A DNA stretch of 64,000 nt from Streptomyces sp. SLBN-118 (GTDB lineage Bacteria; Actinomycetota; Actinomycetes; Streptomycetales; Streptomycetaceae). The DNA is taken from the NCBI RefSeq assembly GCF_006715635.1, contig NZ_VFNP01000002.1:1550001-1614000 (forward strand), in the 5' to 3' direction. Below, in pieces: positions 17,990-24,921 of this stretch (within the stretch, counting starts at the first letter, position 1; each line of letters opens with the position of its first letter). A model generated the notes under the pieces. It was not told the origin of the DNA and made no database searches. It saw nothing but the letters and a program-made list of their open reading frames with translations. Made by a program: the position numbers and the translations under genes.

Positions 17990-18568
17990 TCAACTCACCC
18001 GCTGCGCACCGTGCTTCGCCGCCCTCAGCCGTACCTCCGCCGGCAGCACCTCCAGCCCCGCCGAGTCCCTCGCGTGGCCCACCGCCTCATCCGTCAGCCG
18101 CTGCAGCGACTCCCCGGGGGACGCGTGCGGCTCCAGGAGGAGCGCGACCCGCGCAGACGGCGTGCTGCGGTGGCCCGTCAGGGTGACATGGGCGCGGGAC
18201 ACGCCCTCCAGGGACTCAGCCTCGCTCTCCAGGACGCCCTCCAGCGCCCTCCCCCGCAGCAGCGCGCCCTCCCCGTCGCCGCTGTCCACGAGCACCTCCG
18301 CAAGCCGGGCGCGCCGCAGTTGGGCGATCAGCCACCACAGGGCGAGGAGCACGATCACTGCGAGCGCGGCGATGACCGCGGGCCACCACCAGCCCTCGTC
18401 ACGCCAGCGGTAGCGGTCCGCTCTGCTCAGCAGTACGTCGTTCGGCCCGTCCCAGGGCCACCAGGACGGCACCGCCCATCCGGCCCCCGCCGCGAGCACC
18501 CCGCCGCCCACGCACAGCAGCACCAGCCCGGCCAGGCCGAGCAGTACGCGATTGATGACGCCGAGCAT
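17990..18568 (-). CDS. amaP: AmaP-type alkaline shock response membrane anchor protein
   Basis: A 192-residue protein with two N-terminal membrane helices (about residues 6-30 and 60-85) separated by a Trp-rich loop, then a soluble Asp23-like domain (SLEGVSRAHVTLTGH, LQRLTDEAVGHARD). In Staphylococcus AmaP anchors Asp23 to the membrane; here the Asp23 homologues lie four genes or fewer upstream in the same operon, supporting that role. ATG at 18568 follows GAGGTGAGGG; a GTG at 18577 would overlap the previous stop and is an alternative. Confidence 0.75.
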   Translation of the reverse strand: MLGVINRVLLGLAGLVLLCVGGGVLAAGAGWAVPSWWPWDGPNDVLLSRADRYRWRDEGWWWPAVIAALAVIVLLALWWLIAQLRRARLAEVLVDSGDGEGALLRGRALEGVLESEAESLEGVSRAHVTLTGHRSTPSARVALLLEPHASPGESLQRLTDEAVGHARDSAGLEVLPAEVRLRAAKHGAQRVS

Positions 18569-18573
18569 CGCCC

Positions 18574-19212
18574 TCACCTCTTCTTCGCCGACGGCCGGGC
18601 GACGTGCACGGTCAGAGCGGGCGGCCTGGCGAGGCAGAGTTCCTTGATGCCGCTGCCCAGCGCCAGGTCCAGATCCGCCCGGACGTCGTCGAGTTCGCGG
18701 AAGTGTGAAAGGGCCCGTACGGAAACTTTCGTGCGCCCCATCCGGACCCGTACGGACTGCACCCCGGAGATTTCCATCGCCCGGTCCCGCAGAACCAGCG
18801 CCGCGGCGTCCCGGTCCAGCCCCGCCCGTACGGAGGCGACGTCGCGCCGCATCGGCAGCAGCGCCCGAAGGCCGGGCGTGAGGGCGATGACCACGAGGCA
18901 GAGACCGAGGACCATCGCGGCCACCGCGACGGCCAGCACTCCCAGCTCGTCCAGCCGCCACTTCGCGAGGTCCGCCGCGAATACCCGGCGCCAGTGCATG
19001 GCGGGCCTGTCGGCTCGTACCGCCGCGATGTCGTAGAGCAGCAGTCCCGCGCCACCGAGCACCACCAGGGCCACGAGAGTGGCCGGGATCCTCCGCTTGG
19101 ACCAGAAGCGCCCTGCCCTGCCCCCGCCGCCCTCGTCATGCCCTGGCGAATGGTAGGCCGCAGCCGACGCCGACTGGTCCAGATCGAGTACGGGCCGTAC
19201 GGGCTCGCTCAT
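18574..19212 (-). CDS. DUF6286 family membrane protein
   Basis: A 212-residue protein with a hydrophilic, acidic Ser/Gly-rich N-terminus (about 45 residues), two membrane helices (about residues 45-65 and 95-117), and a soluble C-terminal domain containing SGVQSVRVRMGRTKVSVRAL and a terminal SAKKR. This C-terminal module has the strand-helix-strand look of the Asp23/Gls24 fold found in its neighbours. Its start overlaps the end of the small Asp23 gene by 4 bp and it is followed after 5 bp by AmaP, so it is likely part of the same membrane-associated complex. No biochemical role is known. Confidence 0.75.
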   Translation of the reverse strand: MSEPVRPVLDLDQSASAAAYHSPGHDEGGGGRAGRFWSKRRIPATLVALVVLGGAGLLLYDIAAVRADRPAMHWRRVFAADLAKWRLDELGVLAVAVAAMVLGLCLVVIALTPGLRALLPMRRDVASVRAGLDRDAAALVLRDRAMEISGVQSVRVRMGRTKVSVRALSHFRELDDVRADLDLALGSGIKELCLARPPALTVHVARPSAKKR

Positions 19213-19556
19213 CGGATCCTCCCGTGTGCCCCCTTGCGCGAGTGCACCGAGTGCAGCCGCTCGACCAGCACCGCGACCTCGGGCACATCCATCCCCGCCA
19301 ACGCCCTTACCCGCTGAGTGACGTGGTGACGCACCGAACCGCACTGCCCGCCGATGTCGGAGGGGTAGTCGAGCTCCACGCTGACCCGGACCCGGGCCAT
19401 GCCATGGTGCACCGTGACCGTGGCCCGGGGTGCCGATGCGCCTTGCGGTACGACGTCGAGCGCCTCCCGCGCTGCCTGCGCGGCGATCTTCGCGACGACC
19501 CGGTCGGCGATCGCGGTCGCCCCGCGCTCGGCTGCTTCGACGCGGTCAGCGGCCAC
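19209..19556 (-). CDS. Asp23/Gls24 family protein (short paralogue)
   Basis: A 115-residue protein with the Asp23 core: ATAIADRVVAKIAAQAARE, then a strand ATVTVHHGMARVRVSVELDY and RHHVTQRVRALAGMDVPEVAVLVERL. Asp23 proteins form membrane-linked sheets involved in envelope stress in Gram-positive bacteria. GTG at 19556 is 6 bp after the preceding stop. It is a second, smaller copy of the Asp23 gene at 19766, and the two could form mixed polymers. The C-terminus is Arg-rich. Confidence 0.8.
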   Translation of the reverse strand: MAADRVEAAERGATAIADRVVAKIAAQAAREALDVVPQGASAPRATVTVHHGMARVRVSVELDYPSDIGGQCGSVRHHVTQRVRALAGMDVPEVAVLVERLHSVHSRKGAHGRIR

Positions 19557-19562
19557 CGCGGC

Positions 19563-19754
19563 TCACCGCCGCCGGTCGCCGCGCTCGCGACCGCGGAAGA
19601 AGTCGCCGGGTTCGAAGTCGCCGTCCAGGAACCGGCCTGCCACGAAGCCGATCGCCCCGAGTGCGGCGACCAGCAGAAAGGCACCGAATCCGCCGAAGTA
19701 TCCGGCGAAGCCGAGCGCCAAGCCGGCGATCATGCCGGCCACAGCCATGCTCAT
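19563..19754 (-). CDS. Small DUF2273-like membrane protein
   Basis: A 63-residue protein consisting of two membrane helices (about residues 4-20 and 24-42) with Gly-rich packing, followed by a short acidic then Arg-rich cytoplasmic tail (GDFEPGDFFRGRERGDRRR). DUF2273 proteins accompany Asp23 and AmaP in Gram-positive operons, and the position between two Asp23 genes is exactly that context. It may help anchor the complex. The role has not been shown. Confidence 0.72.
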   Translation of the reverse strand: MSMAVAGMIAGLALGFAGYFGGFGAFLLVAALGAIGFVAGRFLDGDFEPGDFFRGRERGDRRR

Positions 19755-19765
19755 CGTGAGCTCCT

Positions 19766-20260
19766 CTATTGGAGACGCTGCTCCGGCTCTTCCTCTTCCT
19801 CATCGGGCAGTTTCACATCGCTGACCGCGATATTGACCTCGACGACCTCGAGTCCCGTCATGCGTTCCACGGCGGCGATGACGTTCTCGCGGACCGCGCC
19901 GGCGACATCGGTGATGGAGACGCCGTAGTCGACGACGATCTCCAGGTCGAGGGCCGTCTGCACCTCGCCGACCTCGGCCTTCACACCGCGGGTGACGCTG
20001 GACTTGCTGGTGCCCGGTACCCGGTCGCGGACCGCGCCGAAGGTGCGGGAGATGCCGCTGCCCATCGCATGGACTCCGACCACATCGCGGGCGGCGAGCC
20101 CGGCGATCTTCTCGACGACGCCGTCGGCGATGGTGGTACGGCCGCGGGTCGCGGGATCGCCGCCGCCGCGCTTGGTCGTGGACGTTTTCCTGGTTTCCTC
20201 GCCCGAGCCCGACGGCTCGCCGGGCTTCTCGGGCCGGTTCCACTGAGCGGTCTCGGTCAT
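19766..20260 (-). CDS. asp23: Asp23/Gls24 family envelope stress protein
   Basis: A 164-residue protein, the first gene of the leftward operon. Residues 1-40 are hydrophilic and likely disordered; residues about 40-155 form the Asp23 domain: TTIADGVVEKIAGLAARDVV, GVKAEVGEVQTALDLEIVVD, then AVRENVIAAVERMTGLEVVE and VNIAVSDV, ending in a run of glutamates (PDEEEEEPEQRLQ). Homologues in Staphylococcus and Enterococcus rise under alkaline and cell-wall stress. It is divergent from the gene at 20354 with 93 bp between, which must hold the promoters for both. Confidence 0.85.
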   Translation of the reverse strand: MTETAQWNRPEKPGEPSGSGEETRKTSTTKRGGGDPATRGRTTIADGVVEKIAGLAARDVVGVHAMGSGISRTFGAVRDRVPGTSKSSVTRGVKAEVGEVQTALDLEIVVDYGVSITDVAGAVRENVIAAVERMTGLEVVEVNIAVSDVKLPDEEEEEPEQRLQ

Positions 20261-20353
20261 CGCCGTATGTCCTTTCCGGGCGAGTTGGACTCTTTTGCCC
20301 CACATTAAGTGCGCTTGCCCACTCTCGCGCCGGTGATGCGGCACGCTGGAGCA

Positions 20354-21019
20354 ATGACCACCGCTGATGCAGTACGGCGTCGTCTCGGGCTCGGCAGGCT
20401 GCTTCCGCTGGGCGAGGCGGCGGACGGGGCGTGGCTCGCGGAACAGGCGGCCGAGACGGTTCTGCGGAGCGTGGCGACCGGGGTGCCCGGGGTGGCGCCG
20501 GGCAGGCTGCGGCTGGCGCTCGTGGATCCGGACGCGGCGGGCCCTCCCGCCGTACCGCCGCCGCCGAGCGCGCTGCCGCCGGGGCCGCTGCGTATCGAGG
20601 CAGATTTCGCGGCGGTGGCGTGGGAGCCGCTCCCGGTTGCGGCGTCCGTGCTGCGTGCCTCGCTGTTCACTGCCGCGGAGAACCTGCTGGATCTGAGGGT
20701 CTCGGAGGTGGATCTGCTGGTGACGGACGTATTGGACGCAGGTCCGGAAATCGCGCAGGGCGCTCCGCCACCCGAGGTACAGCCCGCCGCCCCGAAGGGT
20801 CCCGTGGGATGGGCCGCGTCCGGGGCCCCGGGCGTCGCCCATCTGACGGCGACCCTGGGCACGGCGGTGCACTTCGCCCCCGACCATGTGCGTGTCGAGG
20901 TGGCGACGGCGAGCGGTCACCGCCCGCTGGAGGTGGTCCGGGCGGTCCGCGAGGCGGTGACGGCCGCGCTCGCGGACGGTCGCCCGGTGTCGGTGCTGGT
21001 CACCGCCGTGGAGGCGTGA
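20354..21019 (+). CDS. Conserved protein with two Asp23-like modules
   Basis: A 221-residue soluble protein not assigned to a named family; Streptomyces relatives have sometimes been labelled nucleopolyhedrovirus P10-like because of low-complexity similarity. I read two repeats of an Asp23-like strand-helix pattern: residues about 80-130 (RIEADFAAVAWEPLPVAAS, LRVSEVDLLVTDVLD) and 175-221 (HVRVEVATASGHRPLEVVR, PVSVLVTAVEA), joined by a Pro-rich linker. ATG at 20354 follows GGAG. Being divergent from the Asp23 operon, it may work with it or regulate it. Confidence 0.6.
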   Translation: MTTADAVRRRLGLGRLLPLGEAADGAWLAEQAAETVLRSVATGVPGVAPGRLRLALVDPDAAGPPAVPPPPSALPPGPLRIEADFAAVAWEPLPVAASVLRASLFTAAENLLDLRVSEVDLLVTDVLDAGPEIAQGAPPPEVQPAAPKGPVGWAASGAPGVAHLTATLGTAVHFAPDHVRVEVATASGHRPLEVVRAVREAVTAALADGRPVSVLVTAVEA

Positions 21020-21077
21020 GAAGAGCCGCGCTCACGGCGGACCGGGCAGATCGCGCGGACTCAGCGGACCCGGCGGA

Positions 21078-21869
21078 TCAGTCGCCCATGCCGGCGAGGT
21101 CGCGCAGCCGGCGCGCCTGTGCCGCCCGCTCGGCGGTGCGCTGTTCCTCGTAGGAGCGGCCACTCACACCCTGAAGAAGCGCCTTGGTCTCGATCACCGC
21201 GTCCCGCGGCGCCGCGAGCAGTGCCGCCGCCAGGTCCCGTACCGCGCTGTCGAGCTCGTCACCGGGCACGACAAGGTTGGCCAGGCCGGTGCGCTCGGCC
21301 TCCTCGGCGCGGACGAAGCGGCCGGTGGCGCAGATCTCCAGCGCGCGGGCACAGCCGACGAGCGAGACGAGCGGGTGCGTTCCCGTGAGGTCGGGGACGA
21401 GCCCGAGGCTGGTCTCGCGCATGGCGAACTGCACGTCCTGCGCGACGACCCGGAGGTCGCAGGCGAGGGCGAGCTGGAATCCGGCACCGATCGCATGACC
21501 CTGGACGGCCGCAATGGTGACAAGGTCACTGCGGCGCCACCAGGTGAACGCCTCCTGGTACTCGGCGATGATCGCGTCGAGTTCCGCGTCGGAACCGCGC
21601 GCGAGGTCGAGGAAGGACGGCTCGCCGTCGAAGCCCTCGGGCGTGAACGCCTGCCGGTCGAGCCCCGCGGAGAAGGACTTGCCCTCGCCGCGCAGCACCA
21701 CGACCCGCACGTCGCCCGGCAACGACCGACCCGCCTGCGCCAACGCCCGCCACAGAGCGGGAGATTGGGCGTTGCGCTTGTCCGGGTTGGTCAGGGTCAC
21801 CGTGGCAACCGCGTCCTCGACGGTGAGCCGTACGCCGTCCTTGTCGAGCACAGAGTCGAGCGAAGTCAT
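21078..21869 (-). CDS. Enoyl-CoA hydratase/isomerase family protein
   Basis: A 263-residue crotonase-fold enzyme. LRGEGKSFSAGLDRQAF is the first oxyanion-hole segment and VTIAAVQGHAIGAGFQLALA the second, both typical. At the position of the usual catalytic Glu pair, ALDH-like alignments cannot be checked here, so hydratase, isomerase or hydrolase activity is open. The C-terminal RSYEEQRTAERAAQARRL is the swapped helix. The gene has its own promoter region, containing a 12-bp inverted repeat 19 bp before the ATG. Confidence 0.85.
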   Translation of the reverse strand: MTSLDSVLDKDGVRLTVEDAVATVTLTNPDKRNAQSPALWRALAQAGRSLPGDVRVVVLRGEGKSFSAGLDRQAFTPEGFDGEPSFLDLARGSDAELDAIIAEYQEAFTWWRRSDLVTIAAVQGHAIGAGFQLALACDLRVVAQDVQFAMRETSLGLVPDLTGTHPLVSLVGCARALEICATGRFVRAEEAERTGLANLVVPGDELDSAVRDLAAALLAAPRDAVIETKALLQGVSGRSYEEQRTAERAAQARRLRDLAGMGD

Positions 21870-21887
21870 GGGGCGCCTCCGGTTCGG

Positions 21888-21923
21888 GTGCAGTCACTTG
21901 CATACGAAGTTAAGTGACTGCAC
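21888..21923. promoter_or_regulatory. Long inverted repeat upstream of enoyl-CoA hydratase gene
   Basis: GTGCAGTCACTT at 21888-21899 and its exact complement at 21912-21923, 12 bp apart (so half-sites are about two helical turns apart), lie immediately upstream of the enoyl-CoA hydratase start. It may be an operator for a dimeric repressor or a mRNA hairpin in the leader. Regulator unknown. Confidence 0.5.
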
Positions 21924-21998
21924 AGTAACCACCCGGCCGCATCTGCGACCGACCGGGTGGCCACCGTGGAAACCGGTGGACCGAAGGAGCCTCGACGA

Positions 21999-22217
21999 TC
22001 AGGCCGAAGCCTTCTTGCCTCGCGTAGCTCCGCCGCGTCCCCGCAGCGTGACTCCGGACTCGCTGAGCATCCGGTGGACGAATCCGTAGGAGCGGCCGGT
22101 CTCTTCGGCCAACGCCCGGATGCTCGCACCGGAGTCGTACTTCTTCTTCAGGTCTGCCGCGAGCTTGTCGCGCGCGGCGCCGGTAACCCGGCTGCCCTTC
22201 TTCAGAGTCTCGGCCAC
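21999..22217 (-). CDS. Small helix-turn-helix protein
   Basis: A 72-residue basic protein. KLAADLKKKYDSGASIRALA and EETGRSYGFVHRMLSESG form a homeodomain-like HTH (SIRALAEETGRSYGFVHRML), followed by a basic tail RGRGGATRGKKASA, so it should bind DNA. Similar small HTH proteins are conserved in Streptomyces; they may be nucleoid-associated or local regulators. GTG at 22217 was chosen for the strong GAGGAGG ahead of it and because relatives begin VAETLKKGSRV. It has a 406-bp upstream region without genes. Confidence 0.75.
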   Translation of the reverse strand: MAETLKKGSRVTGAARDKLAADLKKKYDSGASIRALAEETGRSYGFVHRMLSESGVTLRGRGGATRGKKASA

Positions 22218-22623
22218 CCGTGCCTCCTCATGGGAAGTGCGCTCTGGACTCTCATGATCACCCCTCGCGGGCTTCCTGGCCACCCATTCGACAAGGTCCG
22301 TGCGACAAGCTTTGCCCTCCGGTATGGGGCCGCCAGGATCGGAATCTCTCATTCCGGGTGCGGCTGTCCGCACGCCCGCAGGGATTCCCCTCAAAAGTGC
22401 CAGGTCAGCGCCACGCGAACGAGAAGGGCCGGGCCGGACACCGGACGGAGCGGATCCGCTCGGTGCCACGCCGGGGTACGAGACGTTCTCACTCAGATGA
22501 TGGATCACGCGTAGGCCGAATGATCCATACGGAGTGGATCAGAGCCCGAGCGGACCGGAAATGGCCGGTCCGGCGCGGGTGAGGCACCGGTCCGGCATCC
22601 CGGGGGCAGCCCTCCGGGACCGG
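22218..22623. other. Intergenic region with inverted repeats, no gene seen
   Basis: These 406 bp lie between the ABC-F stop and the small HTH gene start, both leftward. Two structures stand out: ATGGATCA at 22500-22507 with its complement at 22521-22528, and an 8-bp stem CGGACCGG/CCGGTCCG at 22551-22572 with a 6-base loop, about 50 bp after the ABC-F stop and a likely terminator. No open frame with good codon bias was found. The right part must terminate the ABC-F transcript and the left part carry the HTH promoter. Confidence 0.45.
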
Positions 22624-24222
22624 TCAGGCCAGCGCCACCAGGTCCGCGTAGTCCGCGCCCCACAGGTCCTCGACGCCGTCCGGCAGCAGGATGATGCGCT
22701 CGGGTTCCAGCGCCTCGACCGCTCCCTCGTCGTGTGTGACGAGGATGACCGCGCCCTTGTAGGTGCGCAGTGCGCCGAGGATCTCCTCGCGGCTGGCCGG
22801 GTCGAGGTTGTTGGTCGGCTCGTCCAGGAGCAGGACGTTCGCCGACGAGACAACCAGGGTGGCCAGCGCGAGGCGGGTCTTCTCACCGCCGGAGAGCACC
22901 CCGGCCGGCTTGTCGACGTCGTCGCCGGAGAACAGGAACGAGCCCAGTGTCTTGCGCACCTGGACAAGATCGAGGTCCGGCGCGGACGAGCGCATGTTCT
23001 CCAGAACCGTGCGCTCCGGGTCCAGCGTCTCGTGCTCCTGGGCGTAGTAGCCGAGCTTGAGGCCGTGGCCGGGGGTGACCGCTCCGGTGTCCGGAGTCTC
23101 CACGCCCGCGAGCAGGCGCAGCAGCGTCGTCTTGCCCGCGCCGTTGAGACCGAGGATGACGACCCGGGAGCCCTTGTCGATCGCGAGGTCCACATCGGTG
23201 AAGATTTCGAGGGAGCCGTACGACTTGGACAGACCCTCGGCGGTCAGCGGCGTCCTGCCGCAGGGCGCGGGCTCCGGGAAGCGCAGCTTGGCGACCTTGT
23301 CGGACACGCGGACCTCGTCGAGCCCCGCGAGCAGCCGCTCGGCCCGCTTGGCCATGTTCTGCGCGGCCACGGTCTTGGTGGCCTTGGCGCGCATTTTGTC
23401 GGCCTGGGAGTTGAGGGCCGCCGCTTTCTTCTCGGCGTTCTGCCGCTCGCGCTTGCGACGCTTCTCGTCCGCTTCGCGCTGCTGCTGGTAGAGCTTCCAG
23501 CCCATGTTGTAGATGTCGATCGTGGAGCGGTTGGCGTCGAGGTAGAAGACCTTGTTGACGACCGTCTCGACGAGATCGACATCGTGGGAGATGACGATGA
23601 AGCCGCCGCGGTAGGTCTTGAGGTAGTCGCGCAGCCAGACGATCGAGTCGGCGTCGAGGTGGTTGGTCGGCTCGTCGAGGAGCAGGGTGTCGGCGTCCGA
23701 GAAAAGGATGCGCGCGAGCTCGACCCGGCGGCGCTGACCGCCGGAGAGCGTATGCAGCGGTTGGCCGAGGACCCGGTCGGGCAGGCCGAGCGCGGCGGCG
23801 ATGGTGGCCGCCTCGGCCTCGGCGGCGTAACCGCCCTTGGTGAGGAACTCCGTCTCCAGGCGCTCGTACTTCTTCATCGCCTTCTCGCGGGTGGCGCCCT
23901 TGCCGTTCGCCATCCGGTCCTCGTTCTCGCGCATCTTCTTCAGCACGGAGTCGAGGTCACGGGCCGAGAGGATCCGATCGGTGGCGAGGATGTCGAGGTC
24001 ACCGGTGCGTGGGTCCTGCGGGAGATAGCCGACCTCGCCGGAGCGGGCGATGGTGCCGGCCGCGGGGATGCCTTCGCCCGCGAGGCACTTGGTGAGGGTG
24101 GTCTTGCCCGCTCCGTTGCGGCCGACCAGGCCGATGCGGTCGCCTTTGGCGATACGGAAGGAAGCGGACTCGATGAGAACGCGTGCGCCGGCGCGCAGCT
24201 CGATGCCGGAAGCGGTGATCAC
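22624..24222 (-). CDS. ABC-F family ATPase (ribosome-associated)
   Basis: A 532-residue protein with two ABC cassettes and no membrane domain. First Walker A GLVGRNGAGKTT near residue 33, signature LSGGQRRRVELA and Walker B LLLDEPTNHLD; second Walker A ILGLNGAGKTT near 340, signature LSGGEKTRLALA and LLLDEPTNNLD. The linker at about 240-320, with READEKRRKRERQNAEKK, is the P-site tRNA-interacting motif. ABC-F proteins act on stalled ribosomes; some give antibiotic resistance. This one looks like the housekeeping group. GTG start at 24222. Confidence 0.92.
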   Translation of the reverse strand: MITASGIELRAGARVLIESASFRIAKGDRIGLVGRNGAGKTTLTKCLAGEGIPAAGTIARSGEVGYLPQDPRTGDLDILATDRILSARDLDSVLKKMRENEDRMANGKGATREKAMKKYERLETEFLTKGGYAAEAEAATIAAALGLPDRVLGQPLHTLSGGQRRRVELARILFSDADTLLLDEPTNHLDADSIVWLRDYLKTYRGGFIVISHDVDLVETVVNKVFYLDANRSTIDIYNMGWKLYQQQREADEKRRKRERQNAEKKAAALNSQADKMRAKATKTVAAQNMAKRAERLLAGLDEVRVSDKVAKLRFPEPAPCGRTPLTAEGLSKSYGSLEIFTDVDLAIDKGSRVVILGLNGAGKTTLLRLLAGVETPDTGAVTPGHGLKLGYYAQEHETLDPERTVLENMRSSAPDLDLVQVRKTLGSFLFSGDDVDKPAGVLSGGEKTRLALATLVVSSANVLLLDEPTNNLDPASREEILGALRTYKGAVILVTHDEGAVEALEPERIILLPDGVEDLWGADYADLVALA

Positions 24223-24350
24223 GGAAAGACTCCAGGGCGGTATGGACGGCGGAAGGGACGGGCGCGGGAGCTTCGACGCCGCCTAATGCGCAAGGAGAAT
24301 TGCCATACAGGCGAGTCTACCGGGGCCCTGCAAGTGGTTTTGCGCCAGCT

Positions 24351-24370
24351 TCAGCGGCCGCGGCCGCTGA
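24351..24370. repeat. Perfect 20-bp palindrome
   Basis: TCAGCGGCCGCGGCCGCTGA, self-complementary over all 20 bases, sits in the 297 bp between the divergent ABC-F and VOC genes, about 130 bp from the former and 150 bp from the latter. It could be a protein-binding site or a cruciform. Its GC-only core makes chance more likely than for other palindromes here. Confidence 0.3.
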
Positions 24371-24519
24371 GCCGGAAGGGGCACACCGGCGGTGGTTGCA
24401 CAGCGGCTTCACGACCGGCGACATGGCCCGGTCCGGCGCCTTCGGCCGACTGTCAGTGGCGGCTGCAAGACTGAGATGCAGATCACATTTCCACCGTCGA
24501 GCCTGAAGGAGCGATCGAG

Positions 24520-24921
24520 ATGACTCAGTCACCCAGCATCTGTCCGACGCTGAGGTACACGGACGCGAAGGCCGCGATCAAACAGCTCATCGAGGCCTTC
24601 GGCTTCGCCGAGCACGCGGTGTACGAGGACGAGGCGGGCGCCGTGGTGCACGCCGAACTGACCTTCGGCAACGGCATGGTGATGCTGGGCAGCAAGGGCA
24701 CCGGCAGCGAGTTCGACAAGGTGATGGAGGGCGGCGGGCCGACGGGGGTGTTCGTCCATGTCGACGACGTCGACGCGCACCACAGCAGGGCAGTGGAGCA
24801 CGGCGCGGACATCGTGATGCCGCCGACCGACCAGGACTACGGGGCGCGGGACTACATGGCGCGGGACATCGAGGGCAATGTGTGGAGCTTCGGGACGTAC
24901 GCGCCGGGGGCGGAGTCCTAG
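24520..24921 (+). CDS. VOC family protein (glyoxalase/bleomycin-resistance fold)
   Basis: A 133-residue single-domain vicinal-oxygen-chelate protein of the PhnB-like type. PTLRYTDAKAAIKQLIEAFG opens the first beta-alpha-beta unit and VHVDDVDAHHSRAVEHGAD opens the second; YGARDYMARDIEGNVWSFGT is the usual C-terminal metal-site region. The reaction is unknown, as this fold covers lyases, dioxygenases and drug-binding proteins. ATG at 24520 has GGAG upstream. Its stop codon TAG overlaps the stop of the convergent gene at 24918-24921. Confidence 0.82.
   Translation: MTQSPSICPTLRYTDAKAAIKQLIEAFGFAEHAVYEDEAGAVVHAELTFGNGMVMLGSKGTGSEFDKVMEGGGPTGVFVHVDDVDAHHSRAVEHGADIVMPPTDQDYGARDYMARDIEGNVWSFGTYAPGAES

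Noticed and set aside
22534..24474. 646-codon rightward frame across the ABC-F gene
   Set aside because: Reverse-strand shadow; the leftward frame has two complete Walker/signature sets.
24223..24519. Possible short genes in the ABC-F/VOC divergent region
   Set aside because: Frames are short, Arg/Ala-rich and without start signals; only the 20-bp palindrome stands out.
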